NCBI RefSeq assembly: GCF_008017535.1
Contig: NZ_VRUA01000023.1
Coordinates: forward strand, 1-52,491
From: Ottowia flava
Lineage (GTDB): Bacteria; Pseudomonadota; Gammaproteobacteria; Burkholderiales; Burkholderiaceae_C
Direction of reading: 5' to 3'
Length of the DNA stretch: 52,491 nt
The stretch's first letter is position 1, and the number at the start of each line of letters is the position of its first letter. Under the pieces are notes generated by a model, which was not told where the DNA came from, searched no databases, and saw only the letters and a list, made by a program, of their open reading frames with translations. Shown one piece after another: positions 31,389 to 39,954 of this stretch. Position numbers and translations under genes: made by a program.

Positions 31389-32027
31389 TCATGCTGCAAC
31401 AGCATCAGGCTCAGCAGCCGGCACCGCGGCGATCCAGGCCGGCACGCAAACCTGCTCGTTCGTGCCGCGCGTTGGCATGACGATGGCGAACGCTCGGCTG
31501 TCGATCAACATCATGCCGGGTGAATCGGTCCCGTTGTGCGAGAGATCGCTGCGTGACTTGAAGGGCGGCTTGGTGCCACGGTTGATGGCATCTCGCGCGG
31601 CGTAGACAGCAGCAAGATGATCAGGCTGAAAGTAACCTGCCTGCCCCGTCGTTCGCGCTGGAACAACGCGACGCCAATCGCGGTACTCGCCGGCAACCTC
31701 GAACGCGGACTTGTCGTTCACAGTGACCGTTCGCAGACCTTTGCGGTTGTGCTCACTCTTCTCGTTTTGGGTGACCGTGATGGCCACGAGGCCCTTGGCG
31801 GTCGGCGTGATTTTTGCGATGAGCTCGCGAGGCACGACGACTTGAGCCGACGGCATGGATTCCGCGCCGATGTGGTGTGCGAAGAGCGCGTGGCCGTCGG
31901 TCGTGACCAAGAACGCGCCTTGCGGGCCAGTTTCGATCAGCGCGCCGTTCACCCAGTCGCGGATGTCGGTCTTGCCCATGCACTGCACGGCCGCGGCGAC
32001 GTATTTGGGTTCGATGAAAATTTTCAT
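31389..32027 (-). CDS. DNA polymerase III beta-clamp-like plasmid protein
   Basis: 212 aa. The pattern TDGHALFAHHIGAE...AQVVVPRELI...VAGEYRDWRRVVPA is that of sliding clamps (DnaN has TDGHRLA, ...FPDYRRVIP). Only about 60 percent of a full clamp (366 aa) is present, two domains at most, so a functional ring would need a trimer, as in eukaryotic PCNA, or partner subunits. It may serve plasmid replication or the plasmid's translesion polymerases. ATG 32027 has AGGAGAT 4 bases upstream, inside leader copy 8. Confidence 0.7.
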   Translation of the reverse strand: MKIFIEPKYVAAAVQCMGKTDIRDWVNGALIETGPQGAFLVTTDGHALFAHHIGAESMPSAQVVVPRELIAKITPTAKGLVAITVTQNEKSEHNRKGLRTVTVNDKSAFEVAGEYRDWRRVVPARTTGQAGYFQPDHLAAVYAARDAINRGTKPPFKSRSDLSHNGTDSPGMMLIDSRAFAIVMPTRGTNEQVCVPAWIAAVPAAEPDAVAA

Positions 32028-32030
32028 TGG

Positions 32031-32075
32031 ATCTCCTGCTTGGGGCGTTGCCCCGGTTGAACATGCAGGAGATGG
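32031..32075 (-). promoter_or_regulatory. SD-sequestering leader motif, copy 8
   Basis: Transcript sense: arm ATCTCCTGC (32065-32073), box ATGTTCAACC, perfect inner hairpin GGGGC-AAC-GCCCC, then GCAGGAGAT (32031-32039). Perfect 9-bp outer stem. The clearest copy of the family. Confidence 0.82.
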
Positions 32076-32177
32076 CGGACGGCGAAATACTGGGGAGTTG
32101 GTTCGAGTGGCCGAATCTGCGCAGTCGCGTCTCGACCACGCACAGTGCAGTCGCCGATCTAGATCGTGGTGGTTAGC

Positions 32178-32477
32178 TCAGCTCCCAAAATTCGTCGTCG
32201 GGCCCGCCATCATCTCTTTCGTAGTTCTCACGAAGAGGTAGCCCTTGTTCAGGTCAGTGAGCATGGACAGTAGCGAAAGACATAGCGTGCGCAGCTGCTG
32301 CGCGTCGGACGTTGCTTGCGGAGCCGTTGCAGCCTCCGCGCCTTCGTCCATGACGGGGATGTCGAAGTGCTTGGCCAGATCCGCGAATCGCGCCGGCACG
32401 GTCGGTGTGTATTGAGGGTCCGTGGCGAGGTTGTCGCCGTCCACAACGCACACATCGGCATGAGGGTCGGCTATGAA
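32178..32477 (-). pseudogene. 3' part of the transposon-split cassette gene
   Basis: Continues the frame begun at 38463: joined across the duplicated TATGAA, the protein reads ...VIGGVADFIADPHADVCVVDGDNLATDPQYTP... and ends TTKEMMAGPTTNFGS, about 121 aa in all. The C-terminal half has a helical LRTLCLSLLSMLTDLNKGYLFVRTTKEM segment. Function unknown. An ATG inside this part could give a shortened product, but without the leader. Confidence 0.75.
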
Positions 32478-32515
32478 GGGGTCGTCTCAGAAAACGGAAA
32501 AGATCGTACGCTAAG
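32478..32515 (+). repeat. Left 38-bp terminal inverted repeat
   Basis: Begins GGGGTCGTCTCAGAAAACGG and ends ...TCGTACGCTAAG; overlaps the last codons of tnpA. One mismatch to the right end (G for A after GGAAAA). Confidence 0.93.
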
Positions 32516-35477
32516 ACCTAGAGAGCGGCCGTAGCGGCCTGAACTTGCCCGCGCCGATCTTGGCGCTGCTGCGCCAGAGGTAATCGCCGGTCAGGTTGAT
32601 GTGCTCCCAGCCCAGCGGCGACAGGTACTGCAACAGCGCGTCATCGACCGCATGGCCGTGGCCACGCAAGGCAAGCGCTGTGCGCTCCAGGTAGACGGTG
32701 TTCCACAACACGACAGCCGCCGTCACCAAGTTGAGGCCACTGGCCCGGTAGCGCTGCTGCTCAAAGCTGCGGTCGCGGATTTCACCCAGGCGGTTGAAGA
32801 ACACGGCGCGGGCCAGCGCGTTGCGCGCCTCGCCCTTGTTCAGCCCGGCATGCACACGGCGGCGCAGCTCGACACTTTGCAGCCAATCCAGGATGAACAG
32901 CGTGCGCTCGATGCGCCCCAACTCGCGCAGTGCCACAGCCAGGCCATTCTGGCGAGGGTAGCTGCCGAGTTTTCGGAGCATCAGCGAGGCTGTCACCGTG
33001 CCCTGCTTGATCGAGGTGGCCAGCCGCAGGATTTCATCCCAATGGGCGCGGACATGTTTGATGTTGAGCGTGCCACCGATCATCGGCTTGAGTGCGTCAT
33101 AGACGGTGTCGCCTTTCGGGATGTAGAGCTTAGTGTCGCCCAGGTCGCGGATGCGCGGCGCGAAACGGAAGCCCAGCAGGTGCATCAGCCCGAAGACGTG
33201 ATCGGTGAAGCCCGCTGTATCGGTGTAGTGCTCCTCAATGCGCAGGTCGGATTCGTGGTACAGCAGGCCATCGAGCACGTAGGTCGAGTCACGCACGCCG
33301 ACATTGACCACCTTGGTGTGGAACGGCGCGTACTGGTCGGAGATGTGGGTGTAAAAGGTCCGTCCTGGGCTACTGCCATATTTCGGGTTGATGTGCCCCG
33401 TGCTCTCGGCCTTGCTGCCGGTGCGGAAGTTCTGGCCGTCCGATGATGACGTGGTGCCGTCGCCCCAGTGCTCGGCGAAGGGATGCCGGACCTGCGCGTT
33501 CACCAATTCGGCCAGCGCCGTCGAATAGGTTTCGTCGCGGGTATGCCAGGCTTGCAGCCAGGCGAGCTTGGCGTAGGTCGTGCCGGGGCAGGACTCGGCC
33601 ATCTTGGTCAGGCCCAGGTTGATCGCGTCGGCTAGGATCGTCGTCAGCAGCAGGTTCTTGTCCTTGGCCAAGTCGCCCGATTTCAGGTGTGTGAAGTGCC
33701 GGGTGAAGCCCGTCCACTCATCCACTTCGAGCAGCAGTTCGGTGATCTTGACGTGCGGCAGGATCATCGCCGTCTGGTCAATCAATGCTTGCGCGGTGTC
33801 GGGCACCGCCGCATCGAGCGGCGTGATCTTCAAGCCCGACTCGGTGATGATGGCGTCGGGCAGGTCGTTGGCCGCCGCCATGCGGTTGACCGTGGCAAGC
33901 TGCGTTTCCAGCAGCGTCAGCCGGTCGTGCAGGTATTGGTCGCAATCGGTGGCCACGGCCAGCGGCAATTCGCTGGATTGCTTGAGGCTGGCGAACTTCG
34001 CGGGCGGCACCAGATAGTCCTCGAAGTCCTTGAACTGGCGCGAACCCTGCACCCAGATGTCGCCCGAGCGCAGCGAGTTCTTGAGTTCCGACAGCGCACA
34101 CAGCTCGTAATAGCGCCGGTCGATTCCGGCGTCGGTCATCACCAGCTTTTGCCAGCGCGGCTTGATGAAGCCGGTCGGCGCATCGGCGGGCACTTTGCGG
34201 GCGTTGTCGGTGTTCATGCAGCGCAGTACCTCGATTGCCTCCAGCACGTCCTTGGCGGCGGGTGCGGCCCGCAGCTTGAGAACGTCAAGGAAATCCGGCG
34301 CGTAGCGGCGCAAGGTGGCATAGCTCTCGCCGATGCGGTGCAGGAAATCAAAGTCATCGGGCTGGGCGAGCTTCTGCGCCTCGGTAACGCTCTCGGCGAA
34401 GGCATCCCAGGACAGGACGGCCTCGATGGCGGCGAACGGGTCGCAGCCTGATTGTTTGGCATCGATCAGCGCCTGGCCAATGCGCCCGTACAGCCGCACC
34501 TTGGCGTTGATCGCCTTGCCGGATGCCTGGAACTGTTGCCGATGCTTGTTTTTGGCCGCGTTGAACAGTTTGCCCAGAATGCGGTCGTGCAGGTCGATGA
34601 TTTCGTCGGTGACGGTGGCCATACCCTCGATGGCCAGTGCCACGAGGGTGGCGTAGCGTCGTTGAGCCTCAAACTTGGCCAGGTCGGCAGGCGTCATCTG
34701 GCCGCCCTCGCGGGCAATCTTCAGCAGCCGGTTTTGGTGAACCAGCCGCTCGATGCCGGGTGGCAGGTCGAGCGCCTGCCACGCTTTGAGGCGTTCGATG
34801 TGTTCGAGCATGTGACGGGAGTTCGGCTTGGCGGGCGACTGGCGCAGCCAGGCCAGCCAGGTCGTTTTGCCGTTGTCGCGGCGCTTGAGCAAGTCGTCGA
34901 GACGGCGGCGATGTGCGCCCGACAGCGGTTCGGCCAGGGAATCGTAGATGCGTCGGTTGGCGCTGGTGATCGCTTCGGCACAGACACGCTCGACAACATC
35001 CAGCGTCGGCAAGATGATGTGTTGGTGCCGCAGGGCGTCGAGGACGCTGCTGGCCAGCACAATGCCCTTGTCGGTCTGCAAGGCCAAGTCGGTCGTGGCG
35101 AGGACTGCGTGGCGATAGTGCGCCAACCCGAACGGCTCCATGCCCAGGTACGCCCGCAGTTCGAGCAGATGCTCGCGCCGAGTTTCCTCCCGCTCGGCAT
35201 ACTGCGGCCAACATGCCGGATCGAGCCGCAATTGCCGCCCGATCCATTGCAGCAGCGGCATTTGCACCGTCGCGTCAGGCAGCAAGCCCTGACCGGGAAA
35301 GCGCAGCAAGCACAACTGCACCGCGACACCCAGGCGGTTGGCGTCACCGCGCCGCTGGCGAATCAGTGACCGGTCGGGCTCGCTGAACGTGTAGTGCCGG
35401 ATGAGCTCGTCTTGGGTATCGGGCAACGCCAACAGGCTTTCGCGCTCGGCGGCGGAGAGGATCGAACGGCGGGGCAT
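32511..35477 (-). CDS. tnpA: Tn3-family transposase TnpA
   Basis: 988 aa, the full Tn3-family length. The N-terminus [20 protein letters not shown] is typical; the C-terminal catalytic region has [72 protein letters not shown], including two Asp of the DDE triad, and the final [17 protein letters not shown]. It cuts the 38-bp ends in replicative transposition. No frameshift is seen. Confidence 0.97.
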   Translation of the reverse strand: MPRRSILSAAERESLLALPDTQDELIRHYTFSEPDRSLIRQRRGDANRLGVAVQLCLLRFPGQGLLPDATVQMPLLQWIGRQLRLDPACWPQYAEREETRREHLLELRAYLGMEPFGLAHYRHAVLATTDLALQTDKGIVLASSVLDALRHQHIILPTLDVVERVCAEAITSANRRIYDSLAEPLSGAHRRRLDDLLKRRDNGKTTWLAWLRQSPAKPNSRHMLEHIERLKAWQALDLPPGIERLVHQNRLLKIAREGGQMTPADLAKFEAQRRYATLVALAIEGMATVTDEIIDLHDRILGKLFNAAKNKHRQQFQASGKAINAKVRLYGRIGQALIDAKQSGCDPFAAIEAVLSWDAFAESVTEAQKLAQPDDFDFLHRIGESYATLRRYAPDFLDVLKLRAAPAAKDVLEAIEVLRCMNTDNARKVPADAPTGFIKPRWQKLVMTDAGIDRRYYELCALSELKNSLRSGDIWVQGSRQFKDFEDYLVPPAKFASLKQSSELPLAVATDCDQYLHDRLTLLETQLATVNRMAAANDLPDAIITESGLKITPLDAAVPDTAQALIDQTAMILPHVKITELLLEVDEWTGFTRHFTHLKSGDLAKDKNLLLTTILADAINLGLTKMAESCPGTTYAKLAWLQAWHTRDETYSTALAELVNAQVRHPFAEHWGDGTTSSSDGQNFRTGSKAESTGHINPKYGSSPGRTFYTHISDQYAPFHTKVVNVGVRDSTYVLDGLLYHESDLRIEEHYTDTAGFTDHVFGLMHLLGFRFAPRIRDLGDTKLYIPKGDTVYDALKPMIGGTLNIKHVRAHWDEILRLATSIKQGTVTASLMLRKLGSYPRQNGLAVALRELGRIERTLFILDWLQSVELRRRVHAGLNKGEARNALARAVFFNRLGEIRDRSFEQQRYRASGLNLVTAAVVLWNTVYLERTALALRGHGHAVDDALLQYLSPLGWEHINLTGDYLWRSSAKIGAGKFRPLRPLSRS

Positions 35478-35652
35478 GCGGTTTCCTTATTCTTGAAAAC
35501 GTCGGTTTGTGATAAGCCAGTCAAGGCAACCGGCGCGGGACGAGAAATCAAGGCTCTGCAGTTCTCGAAAACCTTTCTTGAAACCATATTCTCAATCCCT
35601 TATCATCTCAACGAGTTTCGATAACAAAACGGCGTCGGCATAGCAAATCCGC

Positions 35653-37023
35653 ATGCAAGCGCACGACGCTGATGGCCAAGAAAAAACGAGCCGAATGAAA
35701 TCCTTACTTCATCCCACCAGGGCCGTGGCCTTGGGCTTCCTCATCGCGATTTTTGTGGGCACATCACTCCTGATGCTCCCCTTGTCGCATGCCGAGGGTC
35801 AGGCAGCGCCATGGTTGGTGGCCTTCTTCACGGCTGTCTCGGCCGTTTGCGTGACCGGCCTGGTTGTTGTGGATACCGGCACCTACTGGTCGACCTTCGG
35901 TCAGTCCGTCATCATGGTCCTGTTCCAGATCGGCGGTTTCGGCATGATGACCGCAGCCACCTTGCTCGGATTGATGGTCAACCGCTCGTTGCGGCTGCGC
36001 ACGAAGCTGATTACCCAGGTTGAAACCCATACGCTGGGTCTGGGCGACGTCTCCAGCGTGGCCAAGTTGGTGCTCGTGGTGACATTCGTCGCGGAATTGG
36101 TGGTCGCTGCGTTTCTGGCTCTCAGGCTGCACTTCGGGCATGACCTGCCATGGACAGAGGCCCTGTGGAGCGGGCTGTTTCATGCCGTTTCAGCGTTCAA
36201 CAACGCGGGTTTTTCCATTCACCCGGACAGCTTGATGCGGTACGCCACCGACGCCTTGATTCTGTTGCCGGTCATGATGGCGATTGTTGTGGGGGGGATC
36301 GGGTTTCCGGTACTACATGACCTGCGGTTCAAAGTCCGGGATCCCCGTCACTGGTCGTTGCATACCAAGCTGACGCTGCTGGGCACCGGCATTCTGCTGA
36401 TCACAGGTTTTGTCGCCGTGCTGATGTTCGAATGGACGAATCCCAAGACCCTTGGGGTGATGTCGATGCCAGAAAAATTGCTTTCAGCCGCTTTTGCCTC
36501 GGTATCAGCGCGAACAGCCGGATTCAACTCGATAGATATCGGCGCACTCACCCATGAGAGCTGGGCGCTGCACTACTTCTTGATGTTCGTTGGCGGCGGC
36601 AGCGCGGGAACGGCTGGGGGTGTCAAGGTCGGAACAGTCGCCATCCTGGCCCTGCTGGTCATTGCCGAGATTCGTGGGCACAGTGATAGCGAGGCTTTTG
36701 GGCGCCGGGTCGGCCCTTCGGCGCAACGTCAGGCGATCACGGTGCTCGTGCTCGGCAGCGCCATGGTCGTGCTCGGGACCCTGGTCATCCTGCGCACCAC
36801 TGACTTCCCAACCGATCAGGTCATCTTCGAGGTCATCTCGGCGTTCGGCACGGTCGGTCTTTCCACAGGAATCACAGCCGAACTGCCTGCATCAGGTCAG
36901 CTCATGCTGACCTTGCTGATGTACTTCGGCAGAGTAGGAACCATCACTCTCGCTGCGTCGTTGGTATCGGGCGAGCGACGCATGCCTTACCGTTATGCTG
37001 AGGAGCATCCAATTGTTGGCTAA
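35653..37023 (+). CDS. ktrB: KtrB/TrkH-type potassium uptake channel subunit
   Basis: About 442-456 aa membrane protein. Four pore-loop motifs are visible: SAVCVTGLVV, SAFNNAGFSIHP, SARTAGFNSIDIG, SAFGTVGLSTG; they line the K+ filter. Transmembrane helices flank each one. Length and a single RCK partner indicate the Na+-dependent Ktr type more than TrkH. Start ATG 35653 or 35695 (MKSLLHP); neither has a strong RBS. It overlaps ktrA by 29 bases. A potassium importer is an unusual passenger for a Tn3 element. Confidence 0.88.
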   Translation: MQAHDADGQEKTSRMKSLLHPTRAVALGFLIAIFVGTSLLMLPLSHAEGQAAPWLVAFFTAVSAVCVTGLVVVDTGTYWSTFGQSVIMVLFQIGGFGMMTAATLLGLMVNRSLRLRTKLITQVETHTLGLGDVSSVAKLVLVVTFVAELVVAAFLALRLHFGHDLPWTEALWSGLFHAVSAFNNAGFSIHPDSLMRYATDALILLPVMMAIVVGGIGFPVLHDLRFKVRDPRHWSLHTKLTLLGTGILLITGFVAVLMFEWTNPKTLGVMSMPEKLLSAAFASVSARTAGFNSIDIGALTHESWALHYFLMFVGGGSAGTAGGVKVGTVAILALLVIAEIRGHSDSEAFGRRVGPSAQRQAITVLVLGSAMVVLGTLVILRTTDFPTDQVIFEVISAFGTVGLSTGITAELPASGQLMLTLLMYFGRVGTITLAASLVSGERRMPYRYAEEHPIVG

Positions 37024-37711
37024 ATTATTTACAGAGCAGTTCGCTTTTTCAAAAGGCGACAGTGTGGTGGTCATCGGTTTGGGGCGATTTGGCAGCGCAG
37101 TGGCCCAATCGCTCATGCGACTAGACCACGACGTCATGGGGATCGACAGAGACTCGGAGCCAGTCCAATACTGGGCGGACCTATTGACCCACGCAGTCCA
37201 GGCGGACTCGACCAACGTAAATGTCATGCGCCAACTCGGCGTTGCCGATTTTTCCCATGCCATCGTTGGCATCGGGACCGACCTCGCCGCCAGCCTGATG
37301 ACCATCATGGCGCTCACCGAGTTGGGCATCAAAGACATCTGGGTCAAGGCGATGACGACAGAGCACGGGCAGATCGCCCAACGCATCGGTGCCCATCATG
37401 TGGTGTATCCAGAGGCGGACATGGGTGAGCGGGTGGCGCATCTCATCACCGGACGGCTGATGGACTTCATCGAGTTTGATGATGGGTTCGCCATTGCCAA
37501 GATTCACGCGCCGGCACCCACGCACAACCATGCACTTTCCGAGTCTGGTGTGCGCGAGAAATTCGGCGTAACGGTTGTGGGCGTCAAGCGAGCCCACGAA
37601 GACTTCCAGCACGCTACACCGAGCACGCGCGTCTTGCCTGGCGACATGTTGATCGTCTCGGGACCGACTTCGAAGATTGAGTTGCTTGCGGGCGGCAAAA
37701 AGAAGCAATGA
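36995..37711 (+). CDS. ktrA: KtrA/TrkA-type RCK regulator of K+ uptake
   Basis: 238 aa cytosolic protein. The Rossmann NAD/ATP-binding motif is VVVIGLGRFGSAVAQSL, followed by DRDSEPVQYW and QADSTNVNVMRQLGVADFSHAIVGIG (RCK-N), and a C-terminal TrkA-C region (HALSESGVREKFGVTVVGVKR, PGDMLIVSGPTSKIELL). It gates the KtrB pore by nucleotide binding. Start ATG 36995 inside ktrB is preferred; TTG 37014 is possible. Confidence 0.9.
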   Translation: MLRSIQLLAKLFTEQFAFSKGDSVVVIGLGRFGSAVAQSLMRLDHDVMGIDRDSEPVQYWADLLTHAVQADSTNVNVMRQLGVADFSHAIVGIGTDLAASLMTIMALTELGIKDIWVKAMTTEHGQIAQRIGAHHVVYPEADMGERVAHLITGRLMDFIEFDDGFAIAKIHAPAPTHNHALSESGVREKFGVTVVGVKRAHEDFQHATPSTRVLPGDMLIVSGPTSKIELLAGGKKKQ

Positions 37712-37809
37712 AACCGTATCGCTTCTACCAACACGCACAACCGACTTAGAGACAGAATCTTTCAAAGGGAAGGCATGATGATCGCCAAAGATGCTGCGAG
37801 ACGGCCACA

Positions 37810-38367
37810 ATGCTAATTGGCTATGCCCGTGTTTCGACACAAGATCAGAATCTTGAGTTGCAACGGGATGCTTTGACCAAGGCCGGGTGCAAGAGGGTAT
37901 TGGAGGACAAGGCGAGTGGTACGCGTGCCGACCGGCCGGGTCTGGCCAAGGCGCTGGAAATGCTGCGCGAAGGCGACACCCTGGTGGTCTGGAAATTGGA
38001 TCGACTGGGGCGAAGCGTCAAGCAACTGGTCGATCTGGTCGGCGAGTTGCACAAGCAGGGTGTCCAGTTCAAGAGCCTGACGGACGCCATCGACACTGGC
38101 ACGCCATCGGGCCGATTCTTCTTCCATGTCATGGCCAGTCTCGCCGAAATGGAGCGCGAGCTGATCGTCGAGCGAACCCGCGCCGGGCTGGCTGTCGCCC
38201 GCCAGCTTGGCCGCAAGGGCGGTCGCAAGCCCAAGATGACTGATAGCAAGATCGTGTCAGCCAAAAAGCTGCTGGCCAGCGGCGTTGCGCCCAAGGACGT
38301 AGCCAAGAACCTGGGCGTGTCCATTCCTACGCTGTACCGCTGGGTGCCAGCCTCAACGCGCGCTTAG
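37810..38367 (+). CDS. tnpR: Serine resolvase TnpR
   Basis: 185 aa. MLIGYARVSTQDQNLELQRDAL contains the catalytic Ser (RVST); KLDRLGRSVKQL and EMERELIVERTRAGLAVARQLGRKGGRKPKM are the resolvase core and hinge; a C-terminal helix-turn-helix (ASGVAPKDVAKNLGVSIPTLYRW) binds res. It resolves cointegrates. It sits at the right end, 2.3 kb from tnpA, so the passenger genes lie between the two transposition genes; a res site should be in 37712-37809, but I cannot define it by eye. Confidence 0.95.
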   Translation: MLIGYARVSTQDQNLELQRDALTKAGCKRVLEDKASGTRADRPGLAKALEMLREGDTLVVWKLDRLGRSVKQLVDLVGELHKQGVQFKSLTDAIDTGTPSGRFFFHVMASLAEMERELIVERTRAGLAVARQLGRKGGRKPKMTDSKIVSAKKLLASGVAPKDVAKNLGVSIPTLYRWVPASTRA

Positions 38368-38400
38368 CGTACGATTTTTTCCGTTTTCTGAGACGACCCC
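38363..38400 (-). repeat. Right 38-bp terminal inverted repeat
   Basis: Inverted copy of the left end; the last bases are GAGACGACCCC, followed by TATGAA of the target duplication. Confidence 0.93.
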
Positions 38401-38463
38401 TATGAAGTCGGCGACACCGCCGATGACGTACACGAATACGCGGGGTTGATCTCTCAGGGACAT
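38401..38463 (-). pseudogene. 5' part of the transposon-split cassette gene
   Basis: ATG 38463 follows ACAGGAGAAGCC and encodes MSLRDQPRVFVYVIGGVADFI before running into the transposon. With the element and one TATGAA removed, the frame continues without a shift into the part at 32178-32477. The leader (copy 9) remains attached to this piece, so in the present state it would drive only a short peptide plus transposon-derived codons. Confidence 0.78.
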
Positions 38464-38465
38464 GG

Positions 38466-38513
38466 CTTCTCCTGTTTCGATGCTGGGCATCGTGTTGAAC
38501 ATGAGAGAGATGT
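38466..38513 (-). promoter_or_regulatory. SD-sequestering leader motif, copy 9
   Basis: Transcript sense: arm TCTCT, box ATGTTCAAC, perfect inner hairpin CGATGC-CCA-GCATCG, then GGAGA. The arm has T in place of the last C, kept as a U-G pair. Belongs to the split gene. Confidence 0.7.
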
Positions 38514-38520
38514 CCAGAGG

Positions 38521-38544
38521 AAGGAAAAGCCACCGTGGGTGGCT
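38521..38544 (-). terminator. Terminator after the SRAP gene
   Basis: AGCCACC-GTG-GGTGGCT; minus-strand TTTTCC tail, 8 bases past the stop. Confidence 0.8.
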
Positions 38545-38551
38545 CTGGGGG

Positions 38552-39493
38552 TCAGGCTGCTAGCTTGTGGGCGTAGTACGCCGGCGCCTTGTCATCGAGC
38601 AAGGCGTCCAGCTCCTCCAGGCTGCGGCCCTGGGGTGTCAGCCAGGCCTGGACGTTCTCGGGTCTCAGCTGGACGATGCAGCGATCGTGGCCAGCTGCTG
38701 CAACCTCGGGGGGAGGCTCGTCGGTGATTGCGGCGAACGACCAGAGGTCGTCTTCATCTGAACCAGCCGGCGGCATCCAATGGGAGTACAGGCACGCTAC
38801 GAGCATGTCTTGTGCTGGCTCTGGCTGGAACTCAAGCACCACGTTGCTGCCATCGCGCGAGACGTTCTCGTAGAAACGGGTCACGATCATGACGCCATGG
38901 GTCGCACCAAACTGCTGATTCCAAAATCCCCGCAAGTTGTCACGCCGGGCGTTGTACGTTCCTGGAAAACGAGTGTCGTAATTGACCGGCTTGCCGGCCG
39001 GCCGACACTGGTAGCGCATGGGCCTGACGATGGGCTCACCGTTTTCGAACATGAGCACCGGCGCCCACCAGCCCGGAAAAATTCTGCTGTCCCCGGCGCT
39101 CAGATCCTCGCGTTGGAGGCGCTTGAGCTTGGCCAGCGCCTGCTCAATTTTGGTGGTCGCAATCCGTTCATCGTCGGCGGCCTTTTTGGTCGGCTTGTTC
39201 TGCAATGAGCGCTGTGCGTCAGCCAGGCGCTGCCGCTGCTTGAACAGATCTTGCTCAGTCTCGACCTTCTGCGCCGCATCGAACTCCTCGATCAGCGCAC
39301 GGATCTCGGCCAGGTCTTGAGCGTGCGACTTTGCGAACTGCGCGTCCATGGCCTTTGGCGTTCGCAGCACGGGCTTGGGCTTGCTCTTGCGGCGCAAGTA
39401 CAGCTCGAAAAAGTCCTTGATGGACAGGCGTGACTTCGGAAACAGGTTTTGGAACGCCTTGAATTCCGCACGCACAGCAGCAGAAAAACACAT
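38552..39493 (-). CDS. SRAP-domain protein (YedK/HMCES family)
   Basis: 313 aa. It starts MCFSAAV, placing the catalytic Cys2 right after Met as in SRAP proteins. TYNARRDNLRGFWNQQFG, VLEFQPEPAQ and AAAGHDRCIVQLRPENVQAWL correspond to the Asn-Ala-Arg-x-E/D, aromatic and His motifs. A long helical insertion (residues 40-130, rich in charged residues) is not in E. coli YedK. SRAP proteins bind abasic sites in single-stranded DNA through a thiazolidine link. ATG 39493 is 30 bases from the LexA box shared with umuD, so SOS induction is likely. Confidence 0.88.
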   Translation of the reverse strand: MCFSAAVRAEFKAFQNLFPKSRLSIKDFFELYLRRKSKPKPVLRTPKAMDAQFAKSHAQDLAEIRALIEEFDAAQKVETEQDLFKQRQRLADAQRSLQNKPTKKAADDERIATTKIEQALAKLKRLQREDLSAGDSRIFPGWWAPVLMFENGEPIVRPMRYQCRPAGKPVNYDTRFPGTYNARRDNLRGFWNQQFGATHGVMIVTRFYENVSRDGSNVVLEFQPEPAQDMLVACLYSHWMPPAGSDEDDLWSFAAITDEPPPEVAAAGHDRCIVQLRPENVQAWLTPQGRSLEELDALLDDKAPAYYAHKLAA

Positions 39494-39522
39494 CACATCC
39501 CCCTTGTGCCGGGCGTAAACTA

Positions 39523-39538
39523 CTGTGATTATGCACAG
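39523..39538 (+). promoter_or_regulatory. LexA (SOS) box between the SRAP gene and umuD
   Basis: CTGTGATTATGCACAG, a perfect CTGT-N8-ACAG. It covers the umuD ATG (39531) and lies 30 bases before the divergent SRAP start, so one LexA site can control both. A TAAACT at 39516-39521 could be the umuD -10, making its mRNA nearly leaderless. Confidence 0.88.
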
Positions 39539-39953
39539 TGTTACACCCATAGCAGACAAGCCTTGCATCTTGACATTGGTGCCGGCCAGCGTTCACGCGG
39601 GCTTTCCGTCGCCGGCCGAAGACCATGTGGGCAAGCCTCTGGATCTCAATGACTTGCTGGTCACCCATCCACAGGCCACGTTTATGCTCAGTGTCGCGGG
39701 TGACTCCATGGTCGAAGAAGGCATTGACGATCGGGACATCATCGTGGTCAACCGGGCGATCAAGCCACGTCATGGCCACATCGTTGTCGCCATTCTCGAT
39801 GGCGAGTTTGCGGTCAAGAAACTGTACCAACGCGCGGGCCGCGTCAAGCTGCTCGCAGGCAATCCGACCTACCCACCCATCATCCCCGGTGATGGCCAAT
39901 CGCTGGTGGTATGGGGTGTTGTCACCAGCAGCATCACGCGCTTTGCGATCTAG
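39531..39953 (+). CDS. umuD: UmuD-like SOS mutagenesis protein
   Basis: 140 aa. The self-cleavage site is Ala23-Gly24 in VHAGFPSPAEDH, the catalytic Ser59 is in VAGDSMVEEGI and the Lys is in GEFAVKKLYQ. After RecA-stimulated cleavage UmuD' joins UmuC as Pol V. ATG 39531 puts 22 residues before the cleavage Ala, close to E. coli UmuD; there is no Shine-Dalgarno. It is followed by umuC after one base. Confidence 0.93.
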   Translation: MHSVTPIADKPCILTLVPASVHAGFPSPAEDHVGKPLDLNDLLVTHPQATFMLSVAGDSMVEEGIDDRDIIVVNRAIKPRHGHIVVAILDGEFAVKKLYQRAGRVKLLAGNPTYPPIIPGDGQSLVVWGVVTSSITRFAI

Positions 39954-39954
39954 C

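Larger units (their letters stand above)
32478..38400. mobile_element. Tn3-family transposon carrying a K+ uptake pair
   Basis: 5923 bp bounded by 38-bp inverted repeats (GGGGTCGTCTCAGAAAACGG...) differing at one position. TATGAA occurs on both outer sides (32472-32477 and 38401-38406); Tn3 elements normally duplicate 5 bp, so the sixth base is either chance or part of the target. Contents: tnpA (minus), ktrB-like and ktrA-like genes (plus), tnpR (plus). All parts look intact, so the element may be active or recently acquired. Confidence 0.93.
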
